NCBI GenBank assembly: GCA_942493245.1
Contig: OW818685.1
Coordinates: 558,001-622,000 of the forward strand
Source of the DNA: DAOPYU01 sp942493245
GTDB lineage: Bacteria > Sumerlaeota > Sumerlaeia > UBA8349
Direction of reading: 5' to 3'
DNA length: 64,000 nucleotides
Position 1 is the first letter of the stretch, and each line of letters begins with the position of its first letter. Made by a program: the position numbers and the translations under genes. Shown here piece after piece: positions 35,099 through 44,948 of this stretch. Under the pieces are notes generated by a model. The model worked only from the letters and a program-made list of their open reading frames with translations. It did no database searches and was not told the DNA's origin.

Positions 35099-35466
35099 CG
35101 ATAGCCTGTCCCTCCAAAGAACCCACATCCCGGAACCGGATCCAGCAAACCCTGCTCGCGCCTTTTTTGTCGCCGACGGGACTGCTCCTGCGAGCCCTTG
35201 CCATTGCGGTCGTTTTCGGTTTACTGAGTCTGTGGGGATTGCGCGACTATACCTCCGTGGTGTGTGGGACCGCCCCATCGGGTAATCTGGCGGATCGGAC
35301 ATCCATCCTGCTCGGGATGTTCTATGCCGTGGCCTATTTCGCGTTCTCTGTCGGGGCTCCGATTCTCGTTCTGGCTGCGGGTATTCAGGCGCTGCTGGAA
35401 CGCGGCTTCCGCTGTCTGTCCCCAAACACAAGTGTTCCTGCTTCCCAAGAGAACGCCGAGGGGTGA
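35095..35466 (+). CDS. Small membrane protein translationally coupled to the preceding gene
   Basis: The 123-residue protein starts at ATG 35095, overlapping the upstream stop by four bases, with aaaggaaaa as ribosome-binding site. Two hydrophobic segments (about residues 30-50 and 75-100) flank a short loop; both ends are polar. No family is recognised. The tight coupling suggests a membrane partner for the helical protein encoded at 33908-35098. Confidence 0.7.
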   Translation: MTIACPSKEPTSRNRIQQTLLAPFLSPTGLLLRALAIAVVFGLLSLWGLRDYTSVVCGTAPSGNLADRTSILLGMFYAVAYFAFSVGAPILVLAAGIQALLERGFRCLSPNTSVPASQENAEG

Positions 35467-36006
35467 GAGCCCCCCATTTTTTCGGAGCGACCGAACCTCT
35501 TTCTGATAATCTTTAGTCACATTTCAGAGATCCGGATATTCCATCCGGAACTTCTCATTGTCCATAGTCCGTCTCGGAACATGGCTAAATGCTACTCGTT
35601 TTGAAACAGATGACGGGATAACGAAAATTTGCAGGATGAGGCTGCAGGAAATCTCGAAAAGGCGTGCAATCGCTAAAAACAGCGGTTAAAGACAAACTTA
35701 TGGGTAATCAGCCGGATTGGGATCACCCCAAAGGGTGATTTTCAAACAAGGTTTTGTGGGAACATTCAGAGACCAGAAGAATTCACGGAAACTCGCCGTT
35801 GGCTCTTCAACAGCGGTCTTTAGCGAATAAATAGAGCCTCCTGACACGCAGTCTCATAATAGCCCGACTTGTGTGTCAATATACGAAACGACGTGCAGCG
35901 GTATTTTATTGATCTTAGGTATTGCCAGGAGGACAATGCCGACATTGAGGTAATGGGACACATTATTATCGTTCGCTTGTTTTCGAAACCGAAAGGAGAG
36001 TCGAAG
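35467..36006. other. 540-base gap, no gene seen
   Basis: The sequence is more AT-rich than average. gggataacgaaaatttgcaggat (at 35614) resembles a widespread ggataac-type repeat also seen near 57010 and 60955. Just before aqpZ, an in-frame ATG at 35953 exists, but the start at 36007 has the better ribosome-binding site. Confidence 0.45.
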
Positions 36007-36717
36007 ATGTTTACCATGCCGAAGCGTTTGGGAGCGGAATTCATCGGTACATTCTGGTTGGTGCTGGGGGGGTGCGGCAGCGCGGTTTTGGCCGCCGCTT
36101 TCCCCGATTTGGGGATCGGTCTGCTTGGAGTAGCCCTGGCCTTTGGCCTGACCGTTTTGACCATGGCGTTCGCCATCGGTCATATTTCAGGGTGTCATCT
36201 GAACCCGGCTGTCACGCTGGGACTGTGGGCGGGTGGTCGTTTTGAAACAAAAGCCGTCGGACCTTACATCATCGCTCAAGTCCTCGGGGGTGCCGCAGGA
36301 GCGGCAACTCTTTTTCTTATTGCGAGTGGGAAGACGGGGTTTGATGTCGCAGCCGGGTTTGCTTCCAACGGCTATGGCGCGCATTCGCCCGATGGTTACT
36401 CCCTGACCGCATGTCTGGTCTCTGAAATCGTCATGACCCTGATGTTTCTGCTGATCATCATGGGCGCCACGGACAAGCGGGCGCCGCAAGGCTTCGCGCC
36501 CATTGCAATTGGTCTGGCTCTCACCTTGATCCATTTGATCAGTATTCCGGTCACCAACACGTCGGTGAATCCCGCTCGCAGCACGGGTGTGGCCTTGTTT
36601 GTTGGCGGCTGGGCGATTTCCCAGCTTTGGCTTTTCTGGGTAGCCCCGATCGTTGGGGGTGTGCTTGGTGCGACGATCTATCGCTTTATCGGTAGTGAAA
36701 AGAACGAACCGAAGTAA
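36007..36717 (+). CDS. aqpZ: Aquaporin Z-type water channel
   Basis: This inner-membrane MIP-family channel has six hydrophobic segments and the two half-helix NPA motifs, NPAV (in SGCHLNPAVTLG) and NPAR (in NTSVNPARSTG). The narrow-filter pattern with His and Arg (LIHLISIPVTNTSVNPARS) marks a water-selective AqpZ type, not a glycerol channel. It is 236 residues, full length. The ATG at 36007 is preceded by aaggaga at proper spacing. It is a single gene. Confidence 0.95.
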   Translation: MFTMPKRLGAEFIGTFWLVLGGCGSAVLAAAFPDLGIGLLGVALAFGLTVLTMAFAIGHISGCHLNPAVTLGLWAGGRFETKAVGPYIIAQVLGGAAGAATLFLIASGKTGFDVAAGFASNGYGAHSPDGYSLTACLVSEIVMTLMFLLIIMGATDKRAPQGFAPIAIGLALTLIHLISIPVTNTSVNPARSTGVALFVGGWAISQLWLFWVAPIVGGVLGATIYRFIGSEKNEPK

Positions 36718-37114
36718 TGCCCGGCAAGACGCTCCGGCGGACGTGGAAAATCTGCGCGCGATGAGATGCGGAATCACGAGCGCAGGGGGCGTCCGCCGGG
36801 ATCCGTGGCGTTTGTGGAAACCCCCGGTCCCCTGCTCGGGCGCGATCTTCTTCCCCTCCCACGGGGTCGAAAGCCTCTGAGTGGAGGGAGAGAAGTATTC
36901 TTGATGTTGTCCCTCGATTTTGAAACGCTCGATTATGAGTTCATGACCCGAGTCACTCAATTGTTGCTTTGCACCATTCTGGCTCATGAGAAACAGGTTG
37001 TTTCCTCTCTCTGATTTTCTGTGTAGTCCTTGCTTAATCCGCCTTTTCGTAGTATGCCGTGGCCGTTAAGGCCATGAGTCTTTTCAGTTTTCGAATTCTC
37101 AAAGGAGAACACCG
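36718..37114. other. Gap without a recognisable gene
   Basis: No SD-ATG pair with a convincing product was found. The sequence shows small palindromes (ggcggacg/cgtccgcc around 36734-36797) but no dispersed repeat that I recognise. Confidence 0.45.
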
Positions 37115-38302
37115 ATGTTTTGTTGTGCCAGTTTGTTTGCCCCGCCATCCAGGTTTTTCGGCCCCGGTTCTTGCCTGATCGGAATAACCCTGGTCCTCCT
37201 GTTCGCGTTGAATGGTCCCGGTCTTTCTTGCGCCGCAGAGGGGTACACGGTAAAAGGTCGGGTTCTGGGACTTGATGGAAAGCCTTCGGCCGGAATCGAG
37301 GTTAAACTGATCGGTACCAGCCGCAGCAATGTTTTGAAAACAAAAAAATGGAGCGCCACCACAAACCAGAAGGGATGCTTTGCGGCAAAGTTCCAGAAAT
37401 CCGACCTGCCTGGAGGGGATACAACGGAGACTCTCTCGGGAAACAAGTCGAAGAATGACAAAAATACCCAAACAGCACCCACCATAAAGTACTACAGAAA
37501 CGGCCGGTATCATTTCTATATTCCCCCGTCCTCAAAACACGCAGGGGCCATCGGTCCTGAATTCTGGGTACCCGAAGCTGACGAATATGAGAAAAAGGAA
37601 AGCCCCAATTCCGAACATCAGTGCCCGACCAGCGTAACCCTACAACTCGTGCCGGGCATTCCGGTTCAGGGAATCGTTTCCGACCTGGAGGGCAAGGCCC
37701 TTGCCGGCGTCAAAGTGACCGTTCTGAATGACTTTCACGCGGATACCCACACCGGCTACGGCGGGGAAGCCTGTGAGCAAGTCACCCAGACAGATGCGAC
37801 GGGGAAGTATCGGTTTGCCCATGTGAATCCAGGCACTTCAATCCACTTGGGCGTTGAAGGGATCTGGCTGCGTACCCGGACCGGGCGCGATAAGGAATGG
37901 GTGGACGATCGCATCGACGAGTTTGATGTGGACAAGAAATGCCCGGGTTTGAACGTGGATTTCGTGACCTCCCTAAAGAAGGACAATTTCAAAGTTCAGG
38001 GAACCGTAACGGATGAGAACGGAAAACTGATCGACGATGCAGAGGTAAAAATTGGTTACGCGTATCGTAATAATGCCAACACGGATATAGATTACCGTGA
38101 ATATAAAATAACCCAAACAAACGCGCAGGGGCAATACGAGTGCTCGCTGGAAACACCTTGGGTGAATTTCGTCCACGTGGCGAAAGAAGGTTTTGATTAT
38201 TTTTACTCTGAAGGGGAGGGGGATAGACCTGAGGGGGAACCCATTCCGCTAGCGCCGAAGCGATTCGATGTGGTCATGAAAAAAGCCGGACCGAATATCT
38301 GA
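37115..38302 (+). CDS. Secreted protein with repeated carboxypeptidase-regulatory-like (Ig-like) domains
   Basis: A signal segment (about residues 16-41) precedes three beta-sandwich units of the CarboxypepD_reg type, each opening with the typical xVxGxVxDxxGKPLxGxxV phrase. Examples are YTVKGRVLGLDGKPSAGIEV, IPVQGIVSDLEGKALAGVKV and FKVQGTVTDENGKLIDDAEV. The 395-residue protein has no catalytic domain. It is probably an extracellular or envelope adhesive or structural protein. The ribosome-binding site is aaaggaga, 8 bases before the ATG. It is a single gene with a short terminator-like hairpin after it. Confidence 0.75.
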   Translation: MFCCASLFAPPSRFFGPGSCLIGITLVLLFALNGPGLSCAAEGYTVKGRVLGLDGKPSAGIEVKLIGTSRSNVLKTKKWSATTNQKGCFAAKFQKSDLPGGDTTETLSGNKSKNDKNTQTAPTIKYYRNGRYHFYIPPSSKHAGAIGPEFWVPEADEYEKKESPNSEHQCPTSVTLQLVPGIPVQGIVSDLEGKALAGVKVTVLNDFHADTHTGYGGEACEQVTQTDATGKYRFAHVNPGTSIHLGVEGIWLRTRTGRDKEWVDDRIDEFDVDKKCPGLNVDFVTSLKKDNFKVQGTVTDENGKLIDDAEVKIGYAYRNNANTDIDYREYKITQTNAQGQYECSLETPWVNFVHVAKEGFDYFYSEGEGDRPEGEPIPLAPKRFDVVMKKAGPNI

Positions 38303-38338
38303 TTTTCCGATCGATCTGCAGACATCACAACTTGCCTT

Positions 38339-38358
38339 CGCCCCGCTGGGGCGCTTTT
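38339..38358 (+). terminator. Putative terminator after the Ig-like protein gene
   Basis: cgcccc-gct-ggggcg followed by cttttc, 37 bases after the stop codon. The stem is only six base pairs. Confidence 0.5.
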
Positions 38359-38603
38359 CATCGTCCAGCGCAAAACAAGGCTAGCGTGTTTCTCAAAAAA
38401 AGATTCCTGATTGGCCTGTCCCTGAAAATAACAAAGTGTTGATCCTATTTTCTCCCAGTCATGAGAAATCGCCTGCATCCCCAAGGGGTCACCGAGTCAT
38501 CGAGATCGAATCGGGGAAAATCCGTATCGAAGTTTTCTCCGATGCGGTAATCGGACGATATCCCTTCTCCGCGCTCCCCACACCCCCGAGTGTGTCCCGC
38601 GTT

Positions 38604-40292
38604 TCAAAAAACAGAGACACCCGGTGTCGAACCCGTTTTCTCTGGAAGATTCACCTTTTGTCCGCAGGCTTTTGCCCATCGCAGGGTCGCCATGAACTTG
38701 GACGACTGGGCTGGATTCTCATCGGCATACTGAAAGATTCCCCAGGATCCCCATTTACTCCAACTGCCGACGGAGGCAAAATAGCAGAACAGGCCGCCAC
38801 CGGATTCGTCCCAGGTCCGATAGTAGGCGTCATAGATCTGGCCCATGCGCGGATCGGCATTGGCGGCGTGAAAAAGCCGCGTGAGCGTCTCGTTGTTTTC
38901 GCCACCCGCCACTCCGACCAGGTGCTGTCCCCCTTCGTAAGCCAGCATCTGAAAGCCATGCTTCTTCGCGACACCCTGCGTGTCTTGAATGGCCTTGAGG
39001 GAGACGGGTAGTACGACCTTGTTCAGATGCTCGAACAGTTGCTCCAGACTCCATCCGCTCACAATGGCCGCCGTCAGGTCGTCGCCTTCCTGCGGCACAC
39101 TCAGTCCCAGGTAGGGCGCGATCGCCAGGGCATCCACCTGCGGCGCAGTGTTGGGATCGGACAACAGGATATTCTCCATCCACCACGTGTTCCCGGCCTG
39201 CCAGGCCAGCACGCGCACCATCCGGTCGCGCCCGCCCAACACCTCTTCCCAGATCTTGAAGATCTCGACGGAACGCCGGGCGTAGTACATCCCCCCGCCC
39301 TCCCACGGGCGTTCCGGCGCGCCCAAACCCAGTTCCTTGCCTTTCTGGATACTGTAGTCCGTCTGTTGAAACATCGAATTCCAGACCTCATTCGAGTACT
39401 CGATATAGACACGCAGGTTCGGGTCCAGGCGATCTTTCACCACCTGGGCGAAGTTGCGAACATACGTGTCGTCAGCCTGATGCGGCATACAGAACCAGGC
39501 GTCGGACTTGAGACGGTTGCACAGATCCACCATCACCTCGACCGCTATTCCTTTGCCGGAGAAGGTCGCGTCCTGCGGCTTGGGTCGGGCCGCCCACTCG
39601 CGGATTTTTGAGTTGTTCGTCTCCATCCAGTCCATAAATCGCAGGCAGGCCATCCCCTGCCAGCGTTTGAGAAACGCCGGATGAAACGGGTTGGTCTGGT
39701 ACGAATCTTCAAAGCCCGGCATCAGCACACGGATGTTCCGCACGTAGTTCTGCGGATTCGTCTCCCGAATCTTCAGGAAGATGGACCCCTTCTTCGCATC
39801 CACATCGAGAACCAGGCGCCCCGCCTCCTGTGAGACAACCGTCCCCGCATTGCTCGCGGCTAATTTTCCTTCCCCTTCGTAAAGCACGGTATAGCGCCCT
39901 GAGGGGTAGTGTCCGCCTTCGATCGTACACACGATCGTCTCCGCGCTGCACCCCGCCTCCAACCGTTTGACCCACCCGTGCTCATCCAGATCGAGGGCTG
40001 GTCCCTGACCCCAAGGGCTGCCGTCCTTCTGGCTGATCCACGGACGCGAGAAACGGAAGACGTCCACAAACGGCTGTTCGGTGTTGTAATCCGCCGGGCC
40101 GGAGAGATTCATGCCCACCCGCGCCACGGACGGCGCAGTCGCGCCTGCCGTTTGAACCGGTACCGGTTCCGCGGCTTGCGCCACGTTGAAACCCGACAAA
40201 CTGGCGTACACTCCCACCAGACACACTCCCAAAATCCACAAGCGGGACACCCCTCGTCCCTCTCTCCAACTTTTCACCCGAATCGTTTCCAT
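38604..40292 (-). CDS. Large secreted protein, probable glycan-acting TIM-barrel type
   Basis: A signal peptide (about residues 12-38, ending AQA-AE) precedes a 520-residue exported protein. The segment VYIEYSNEVWNSMFQQTDY, with RFMDWMETNNS before it and MLAYEGGQHLVG after it, is the pattern of large secreted proteins often labelled cellulose-binding or GH-A-like TIM barrels. In that reading the two Glu would be acid/base and nucleophile, but this is inference. The start at 40292 gives a good signal peptide; an upstream in-frame ATG at 40349 is less likely. Its promoter region is a near copy of the one before the small membrane gene upstream. Confidence 0.65.
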   Translation of the reverse strand: METIRVKSWREGRGVSRLWILGVCLVGVYASLSGFNVAQAAEPVPVQTAGATAPSVARVGMNLSGPADYNTEQPFVDVFRFSRPWISQKDGSPWGQGPALDLDEHGWVKRLEAGCSAETIVCTIEGGHYPSGRYTVLYEGEGKLAASNAGTVVSQEAGRLVLDVDAKKGSIFLKIRETNPQNYVRNIRVLMPGFEDSYQTNPFHPAFLKRWQGMACLRFMDWMETNNSKIREWAARPKPQDATFSGKGIAVEVMVDLCNRLKSDAWFCMPHQADDTYVRNFAQVVKDRLDPNLRVYIEYSNEVWNSMFQQTDYSIQKGKELGLGAPERPWEGGGMYYARRSVEIFKIWEEVLGGRDRMVRVLAWQAGNTWWMENILLSDPNTAPQVDALAIAPYLGLSVPQEGDDLTAAIVSGWSLEQLFEHLNKVVLPVSLKAIQDTQGVAKKHGFQMLAYEGGQHLVGVAGGENNETLTRLFHAANADPRMGQIYDAYYRTWDESGGGLFCYFASVGSWSKWGSWGIFQYADENPAQSSKFMATLRWAKACGQKVNLPEKTGSTPGVSVF

Positions 40293-40325
40293 ATTGCGAT
40301 TTCTTTCGGCGGGCGCGCTCTTTGT

Positions 40326-40391
40326 CCCGCTCAATGGGTCTTTACACAATTCTGAGCGCGATTATAGGGATATTCCACCTCTTTGGAAACG
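40326..40391 (-). repeat. Duplicated 66-bp promoter block, copy A
   Basis: This 66-base block aligns without gaps (roughly three quarters identical) to 40593-40658. On the minus strand it contains TTTCCA (40384-40389), 17 bases, and a perfect TATAAT (40361-40366), placed to transcribe the 38604-40292 gene. Confidence 0.75.
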
Positions 40392-40419
40392 GGAAACATC
40401 CGATTCTCCCATAGCAGAT

Positions 40420-40584
40420 TCAGTTCACGAGTTTGTAAACCAGCCAGATACCCAGTACACCGCCCACAAGGCTTCCAAACAGGGAGGTCATGGAAAAGGA
40501 ATCGGCGCCCAGCAGACTGGGCAAGTAGCCGCCGATCGTCGAGCCAAGAACCATTGCGAGCATAAACATGGATTTCTGTGACAT
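40420..40584 (-). CDS. 54-residue small membrane protein
   Basis: This small gene encodes a hydrophobic protein beginning MSQKSMFMLAMVLGSTIGGY and ending GIWLVYKLVN. It has two membrane segments (about residues 6-25 and 34-51), each with small-residue packing motifs (GSTIGG, GSLVGGVLG). An excellent ribosome-binding site (ggagga, 4-5 bases before the ATG at 40584) and a good promoter 45-70 bases further upstream support it. The Gly-rich two-helix pattern recalls small YeaQ/YmgE-like membrane proteins, but the assignment is weak. Confidence 0.75.
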   Translation of the reverse strand: MSQKSMFMLAMVLGSTIGGYLPSLLGADSFSMTSLFGSLVGGVLGIWLVYKLVN

Positions 40585-40592
40585 CGTATCCT

Positions 40593-40658
40593 CCCGTCTA
40601 ATGAGCCTTCACGCGATTCTGAACGCAATTATAGAGAAGCCCCTCCTCTTTGGAAACG
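40593..40658 (-). repeat. Duplicated 66-bp promoter block, copy B
   Basis: Partner of 40326-40391. On the minus strand it has TTTCCA (40651-40656), 17 bases, and TATAAT (40628-40633), directly upstream of the 54-residue membrane protein gene. The remaining gap up to 40884 holds nothing that I recognise. Confidence 0.75.
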
Positions 40659-40884
40659 ACAATCATGCGAAATCGGATTTGATGCGGGCCGATCGGCAAT
40701 CTCCTCTTCGAACTTCCCCCGACGCGACTCTGGATGCGGATGTCCCTTGATTATGCGATTCTGTCAAAAAGACCGCTCCAACGTTTTTTCTTGTGAAGAT
40801 CTCCGGAGTCCATTACAACTCCGGTTATGGGGTTCCATTTTCCCGTGAGCCGTTGCCATCCGATACCCGACTTGGAGAACAAAC

Positions 40885-42871
40885 ATGCAGCGTATGCGGT
40901 TGTCGTCCCTTGCTTTCTTCTCAGCATTCGTGATCCTCTTGCCCTCCTTGGGCGCCCTTGCCGATGACAAACCGGACGAAAAGGACATCCGGAAAGAAAC
41001 AGCGGTCTCCTCCGCTCTCCCCCGGAGTGCTCCGGAAGCGCAGGGCGTTTCCTCCGCGGGCATTCGGGCCTTCGTCGAGGCGACCGATCAGCAGGTCAAC
41101 ACGATGCACAGTTTCATGCTCGTGCGCCACGGGCAGGTGGTCGCGGAAGGGTGGTGGAAGCCCGAAGCGGCCGATAAACCGCATGTGCTCCACTCCCTGA
41201 GCAAAAGTTTCACCTCGACCGCCGTGGGACTGGCCATCGAAGAGGGAAAACTGAAACTGGACGACCCGGTCCTGAAGTTCTTCCCGGAATACGCGCCGGC
41301 GGAACCCTCCGAAAATCTCAAGGCCATGCGCGTGCGCGACCTGTTGACCATGTCCTGCGGACACGAGGTGGAAGTGGAGTTCAAGGAAAGCGAGCCGTGG
41401 GTGAAGACCTTTCTGGCGCATCCGGTCCCGCACAAACCGGGAACCCATTTCAAGTACAACACACCGGGCACCCACATGCTCTCGGCCATCGTCACCAAAG
41501 CCACCGGCCAGCCCGTGCTCGACTACCTGCGCCCGCGCCTGTTCGAGCCGCTTGGCATCGAGAACCCGGAGTGGCCCGCCAGCCCGCAGGGCAACTCGTA
41601 TGGCGGTTGGGGGTTGCGGGTTCGCACGGAAGACATTGCGAAGTTCGGGCAACTCTATCTCCAGAAGGGAAAATGGAACGGCAAGCAGATCGTCCCCGCT
41701 TCCTGGGTCGAGCAGGCCACCGACAAACAGGTGTCAAACGCTTCGGAAACAGATGCGGATGAGAAGAGCGAATGGCAGCAGGGCTACGGTTTCCAGTTCT
41801 GGCGTTGCACCCAGGGCGCCTATCGGGGCGACGGCGCGAATGGCCAGTTCTGCATCGTCCTGCCGGAACAGGACGCCGTCGTGGCGATCACGGCGGATAC
41901 GCGCGACATGCAGGCGGAGATCAATCTGGTCTGGGAAAAACTGCTCCCGGCCCTGCAGAAAAACGCTTTGCCAGAAAACAAGGAAGAACAGGCCCAGCTC
42001 AAGCAGACCCTGACCAGTCTGGCGGTCCCCGCGACGACACCCGCCACGGCAAGCAAGGTTCTGGAAGACCTCTCGTTCCCGAGCGCGATCCTGAAGAAAG
42101 ACAAAAAGTTCACGATCTACCTGCCGCCGGACTACGAAACGTCGAAGAAAAACTACCCGGTCCTCTATCTGCTGCACGGCCGAGGCGATGACAGCATGGC
42201 CTGGGCACGCAAGGGCAACCTGCAAGCCATTATGGATGCCGGAATTGTCAGTGGGCTGACTGAACCCATGATCGTCGTTACGCCGGATGCCGAGGTCACC
42301 TTCTACATGAACCAGGCACAGGGTAACTACCCATTCGAGGACTTCTTTTTCCAGGAACTGATCCCGCACATCGAGAAGAACTACCGCTGCCTGACCGACA
42401 AGAAGAACCGTTCCGTTGCCGGCCTTTCGATGGGCGGCTTCGGCAGCCTGCTCTATTCGCTGCACCGCCCGGAAATGTTTCAGAGCTGTTACGCCATGAG
42501 CGCGGGCATCCGCACCGACGAAGAGATCAACAAAATGCCCCTTCAAGGACTTTGACGATCGCTACAAGACCGTGCTTAGAGGTATCAAAGAAGGCGACAA
42601 CCGCATCACCGATTTCTGGAAACGGAACAGCGTCTTCCATCTCGTGAAAGCGCTGCCCGAGGATCGGAAAAAAGCGGTTCGCTTCTTCCTCGACTGCGGC
42701 GATGACGATTTTCTCACGACCGGTAACGCGGCCCTGCACATCGCCATGTGCGAGGTTGGCATCCCCCACGAATACCGCGTGAAAAACGGCGCGCACACGT
42801 GGGATTACTGGCGTCAGGCGCTCCCCGACGCGCTCAACTTCATCACGCAGGGGATACGCGAGGCGAAATAA
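40885..42871 (+). pseudogene. Beta-lactamase-type serine hydrolase fused to an esterase domain, frameshifted
   Basis: The first frame (40885-42555, 556 residues) and the next (from 42542 to 42871) join into one protein of about 661 residues if one C is removed from the CCCC run at 42538-42541. The order is a signal peptide, then a class C beta-lactamase-like domain (SxxK in HSLSKSF, about residues 100-110), then a feruloyl/enterochelin-esterase-type alpha/beta-hydrolase domain. That last domain has its nucleophile in GLSMGG. Its catalytic acid (FLDCGDDDF) and His (GAHTWDYW) lie after the shift, so the truncated product would lack a complete esterase triad while keeping the first domain. It may be a real mutation, a sequencing error in a homopolymer, or programmed slippage. 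Confidence 0.85.
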
Positions 42872-43034
42872 AACCGCACAAGGGCCGGCAGATCAGACTC
42901 CTCCTTGCCCGGTGGAATTCTGAATCTCCCCTGGTTTAAAAGACAGGCCAGGGGCAGAGGTTCTCCCCCGCCACTGGCCCGCAACCGTTGCCCTCACACC
43001 GGCCCAACGTCACTCCACTCGCCACTGAGCGAGA

Positions 43035-44837
43035 CTACTTCCCCTGACCCGCCGGCGAAGGCGGACAGGGGAAACGCCGGATGATGGGATAGTCCCCAAC
43101 CAGATTGAACTCGAACTCTTTCGCAACTCCGGGACGCCGGATGCGGACCGTTTGCAGACCCTTGTTGTGGGGATTGCATGCCACAACGAGGAGCGTTTTT
43201 CCGTCAGCCGAAAGTTTAACGCGAGCAAGAGGCTCCTTGTAATAGTTCACATAACTCGGGTAGCGTTCGTCGCCAACGCGCCAGGTGGCGTGGGTCAAGG
43301 TGTAAATCTCGGGCATCTCCCAGGGAGTCTCGGCCTCGATAATGTCCTTGTTCTGGCTCGCCTGCCACATGCCGAGCACGTGGAAATTGTAGAAGCCGAA
43401 GTATTTCAGGTAGTAGTTGAGCGGGGTTTCCACACCGTTAATCGTCCGCTTGACAATTGGCTCACCGACGCGCCAGTCGGAATAGTCCTGCAGTTCCTCG
43501 GAATACCGGGTCCCGACTTCCCAGCACTGCAAGCCATCCATCACACAGTGACCAAACAGGGACAGCGCGTAGGTAGCTGACGCCGGCGCCTGGTGCTTGA
43601 GATCCTCGAGTCGCGTTTTGCCGGTCGAGTCGGTGAAGCGGTACTGGGAAAGCGGATAACCGTCCACGAATTCCACCTGAATCCAGGTCGAAAGAACATT
43701 CGGCGTCTGCGGACAGGCCCGTTTTCCCTGCTCCCATTCCTGCAAGAACGCATAGAGCTGCGAAGGCTTCGAGTTGTTGATCCAATAGACCGATGGATTG
43801 CCGAAGTTGAGGTTGCAACGCTGGAAAACCGGTTCCACATCAACGGCGGGATTGTCGTACTTGTCGCGCCACTGTTTTGCGCCCGTCAGATCCGTCACAC
43901 CGGTGGGTTTGCCTTCCCAGATCGAGTCGAAAATTCGAAAGGAACTCCGCACCACCCCAATGCCCCAGCATCCGATGAGAACATCGGACCGGCGGGCGCG
44001 GACATCGCCGATGAGTTTGGCAAAGGCCTCGTACTGAGGATCCTGCCAGACGCGGCAGTTGGGCGCCTCGAAGTCGGGAATGATAATGGCGCAGTTTTCG
44101 GCATGGTGGTGGAACGGCTCGATCTTCCAGTTTTTCGGATCGGTCGGGTCGGCGGTAAAATGATCGCCGGTGTGGGGGATCCATTCGTTATCGCCGAAAA
44201 GATGGGCTCGACGCGCGCGGTCGCCGCTGGAGCCATTATGGGTCATGGCAACGGGCGAAACGTGGGTGAACCCGAAATCGTACATCGGGTTGTTGCCCTT
44301 GCGGTCCTGTTGACGCGCCTTCGCGGCTCCCTGCCACAGGGCAAACTTTCCGCGCGGGAGCGTCCAGCCGGAGGGAAACCAATCCCCCTCGTCAAAGTCA
44401 TAGGCAAGCCGTTGTGTCGGGATGTGAAACCACTCCGGCAAACCGATGTTCTGCTCTCCGCCGAGGAGGAGAATCTCCTGGTAGTTTTCCTTCACCTCCC
44501 ACGGTTTGTCGGGATTGTAAAACTCGACGGTCAGATTGACCGGCAATCCGCTCAATTCACGCGGGAACGTGTAGTTCTTGAGTGGCCCCTCCATGGGCAC
44601 TCCCATGTTCAGGGTCCAGCGTTTGCCGCAGCCCGGCACCTGGTAGGAGTCCCACGCGGTATCCGTCACAGTGAGACCGTCTGCGGCCACTTCGCATTTC
44701 ATGGCGAGTACATTGGCGTGGTTGTAAACACCCTCGGTAATCTGCGGCCAAAGCCGGGTGGCGCGGTTTTCCGCAGCGACGGGTCCGACAAGCGCCCCCA
44801 GAATCAACAGAGTGATAAGCCCTCGAATGAATTTCAT
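43035..44837 (-). CDS. Large secreted protein of unknown function
   Basis: A signal peptide (residues 1-22, ending VAA-EN) precedes about 580 residues that I cannot place in a named family. Features are an early beta-rich part (to about residue 130), then Trp/His-rich segments such as FHIPTQRLAYDFDEGDWFPSGW, HVSPVAMTHNGSSG and PFHHHAENCAIIIPDFEAPNC, and QASQNKDIIEAETPWEMPEIY near the end. The style suggests a TIM-barrel glycan-active protein with a C-terminal beta domain. The last residues (CPPSPAGQGK) are encoded by a palindromic repeat, so the C-terminus may have been extended by repeat insertion. No clear neighbour partner exists. Confidence 0.6.
   Translation of the reverse strand: MKFIRGLITLLILGALVGPVAAENRATRLWPQITEGVYNHANVLAMKCEVAADGLTVTDTAWDSYQVPGCGKRWTLNMGVPMEGPLKNYTFPRELSGLPVNLTVEFYNPDKPWEVKENYQEILLLGGEQNIGLPEWFHIPTQRLAYDFDEGDWFPSGWTLPRGKFALWQGAAKARQQDRKGNNPMYDFGFTHVSPVAMTHNGSSGDRARRAHLFGDNEWIPHTGDHFTADPTDPKNWKIEPFHHHAENCAIIIPDFEAPNCRVWQDPQYEAFAKLIGDVRARRSDVLIGCWGIGVVRSSFRIFDSIWEGKPTGVTDLTGAKQWRDKYDNPAVDVEPVFQRCNLNFGNPSVYWINNSKPSQLYAFLQEWEQGKRACPQTPNVLSTWIQVEFVDGYPLSQYRFTDSTGKTRLEDLKHQAPASATYALSLFGHCVMDGLQCWEVGTRYSEELQDYSDWRVGEPIVKRTINGVETPLNYYLKYFGFYNFHVLGMWQASQNKDIIEAETPWEMPEIYTLTHATWRVGDERYPSYVNYYKEPLARVKLSADGKTLLVVACNPHNKGLQTVRIRRPGVAKEFEFNLVGDYPIIRRFPCPPSPAGQGK
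43039..43072. repeat. Palindromic repeat overlapping the 3' end of the secreted-protein gene
   Basis: Outer arms cccctg/cagggg and inner arms ccgcc/ggcgg form a hairpin around ggcgaa. The gene at 43035-44837 ends within it. Confidence 0.6.
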
Positions 44838-44948
44838 GTCCTGGTCCCTGTTTCAAGTATTTGAATGTCAGAATATACACGCCTGCAGGGCGATCATCGG
44901 TGCAAAACACGCGGTTCTGAAACAGTAACCGCTGCGGAAGCATCCTTT

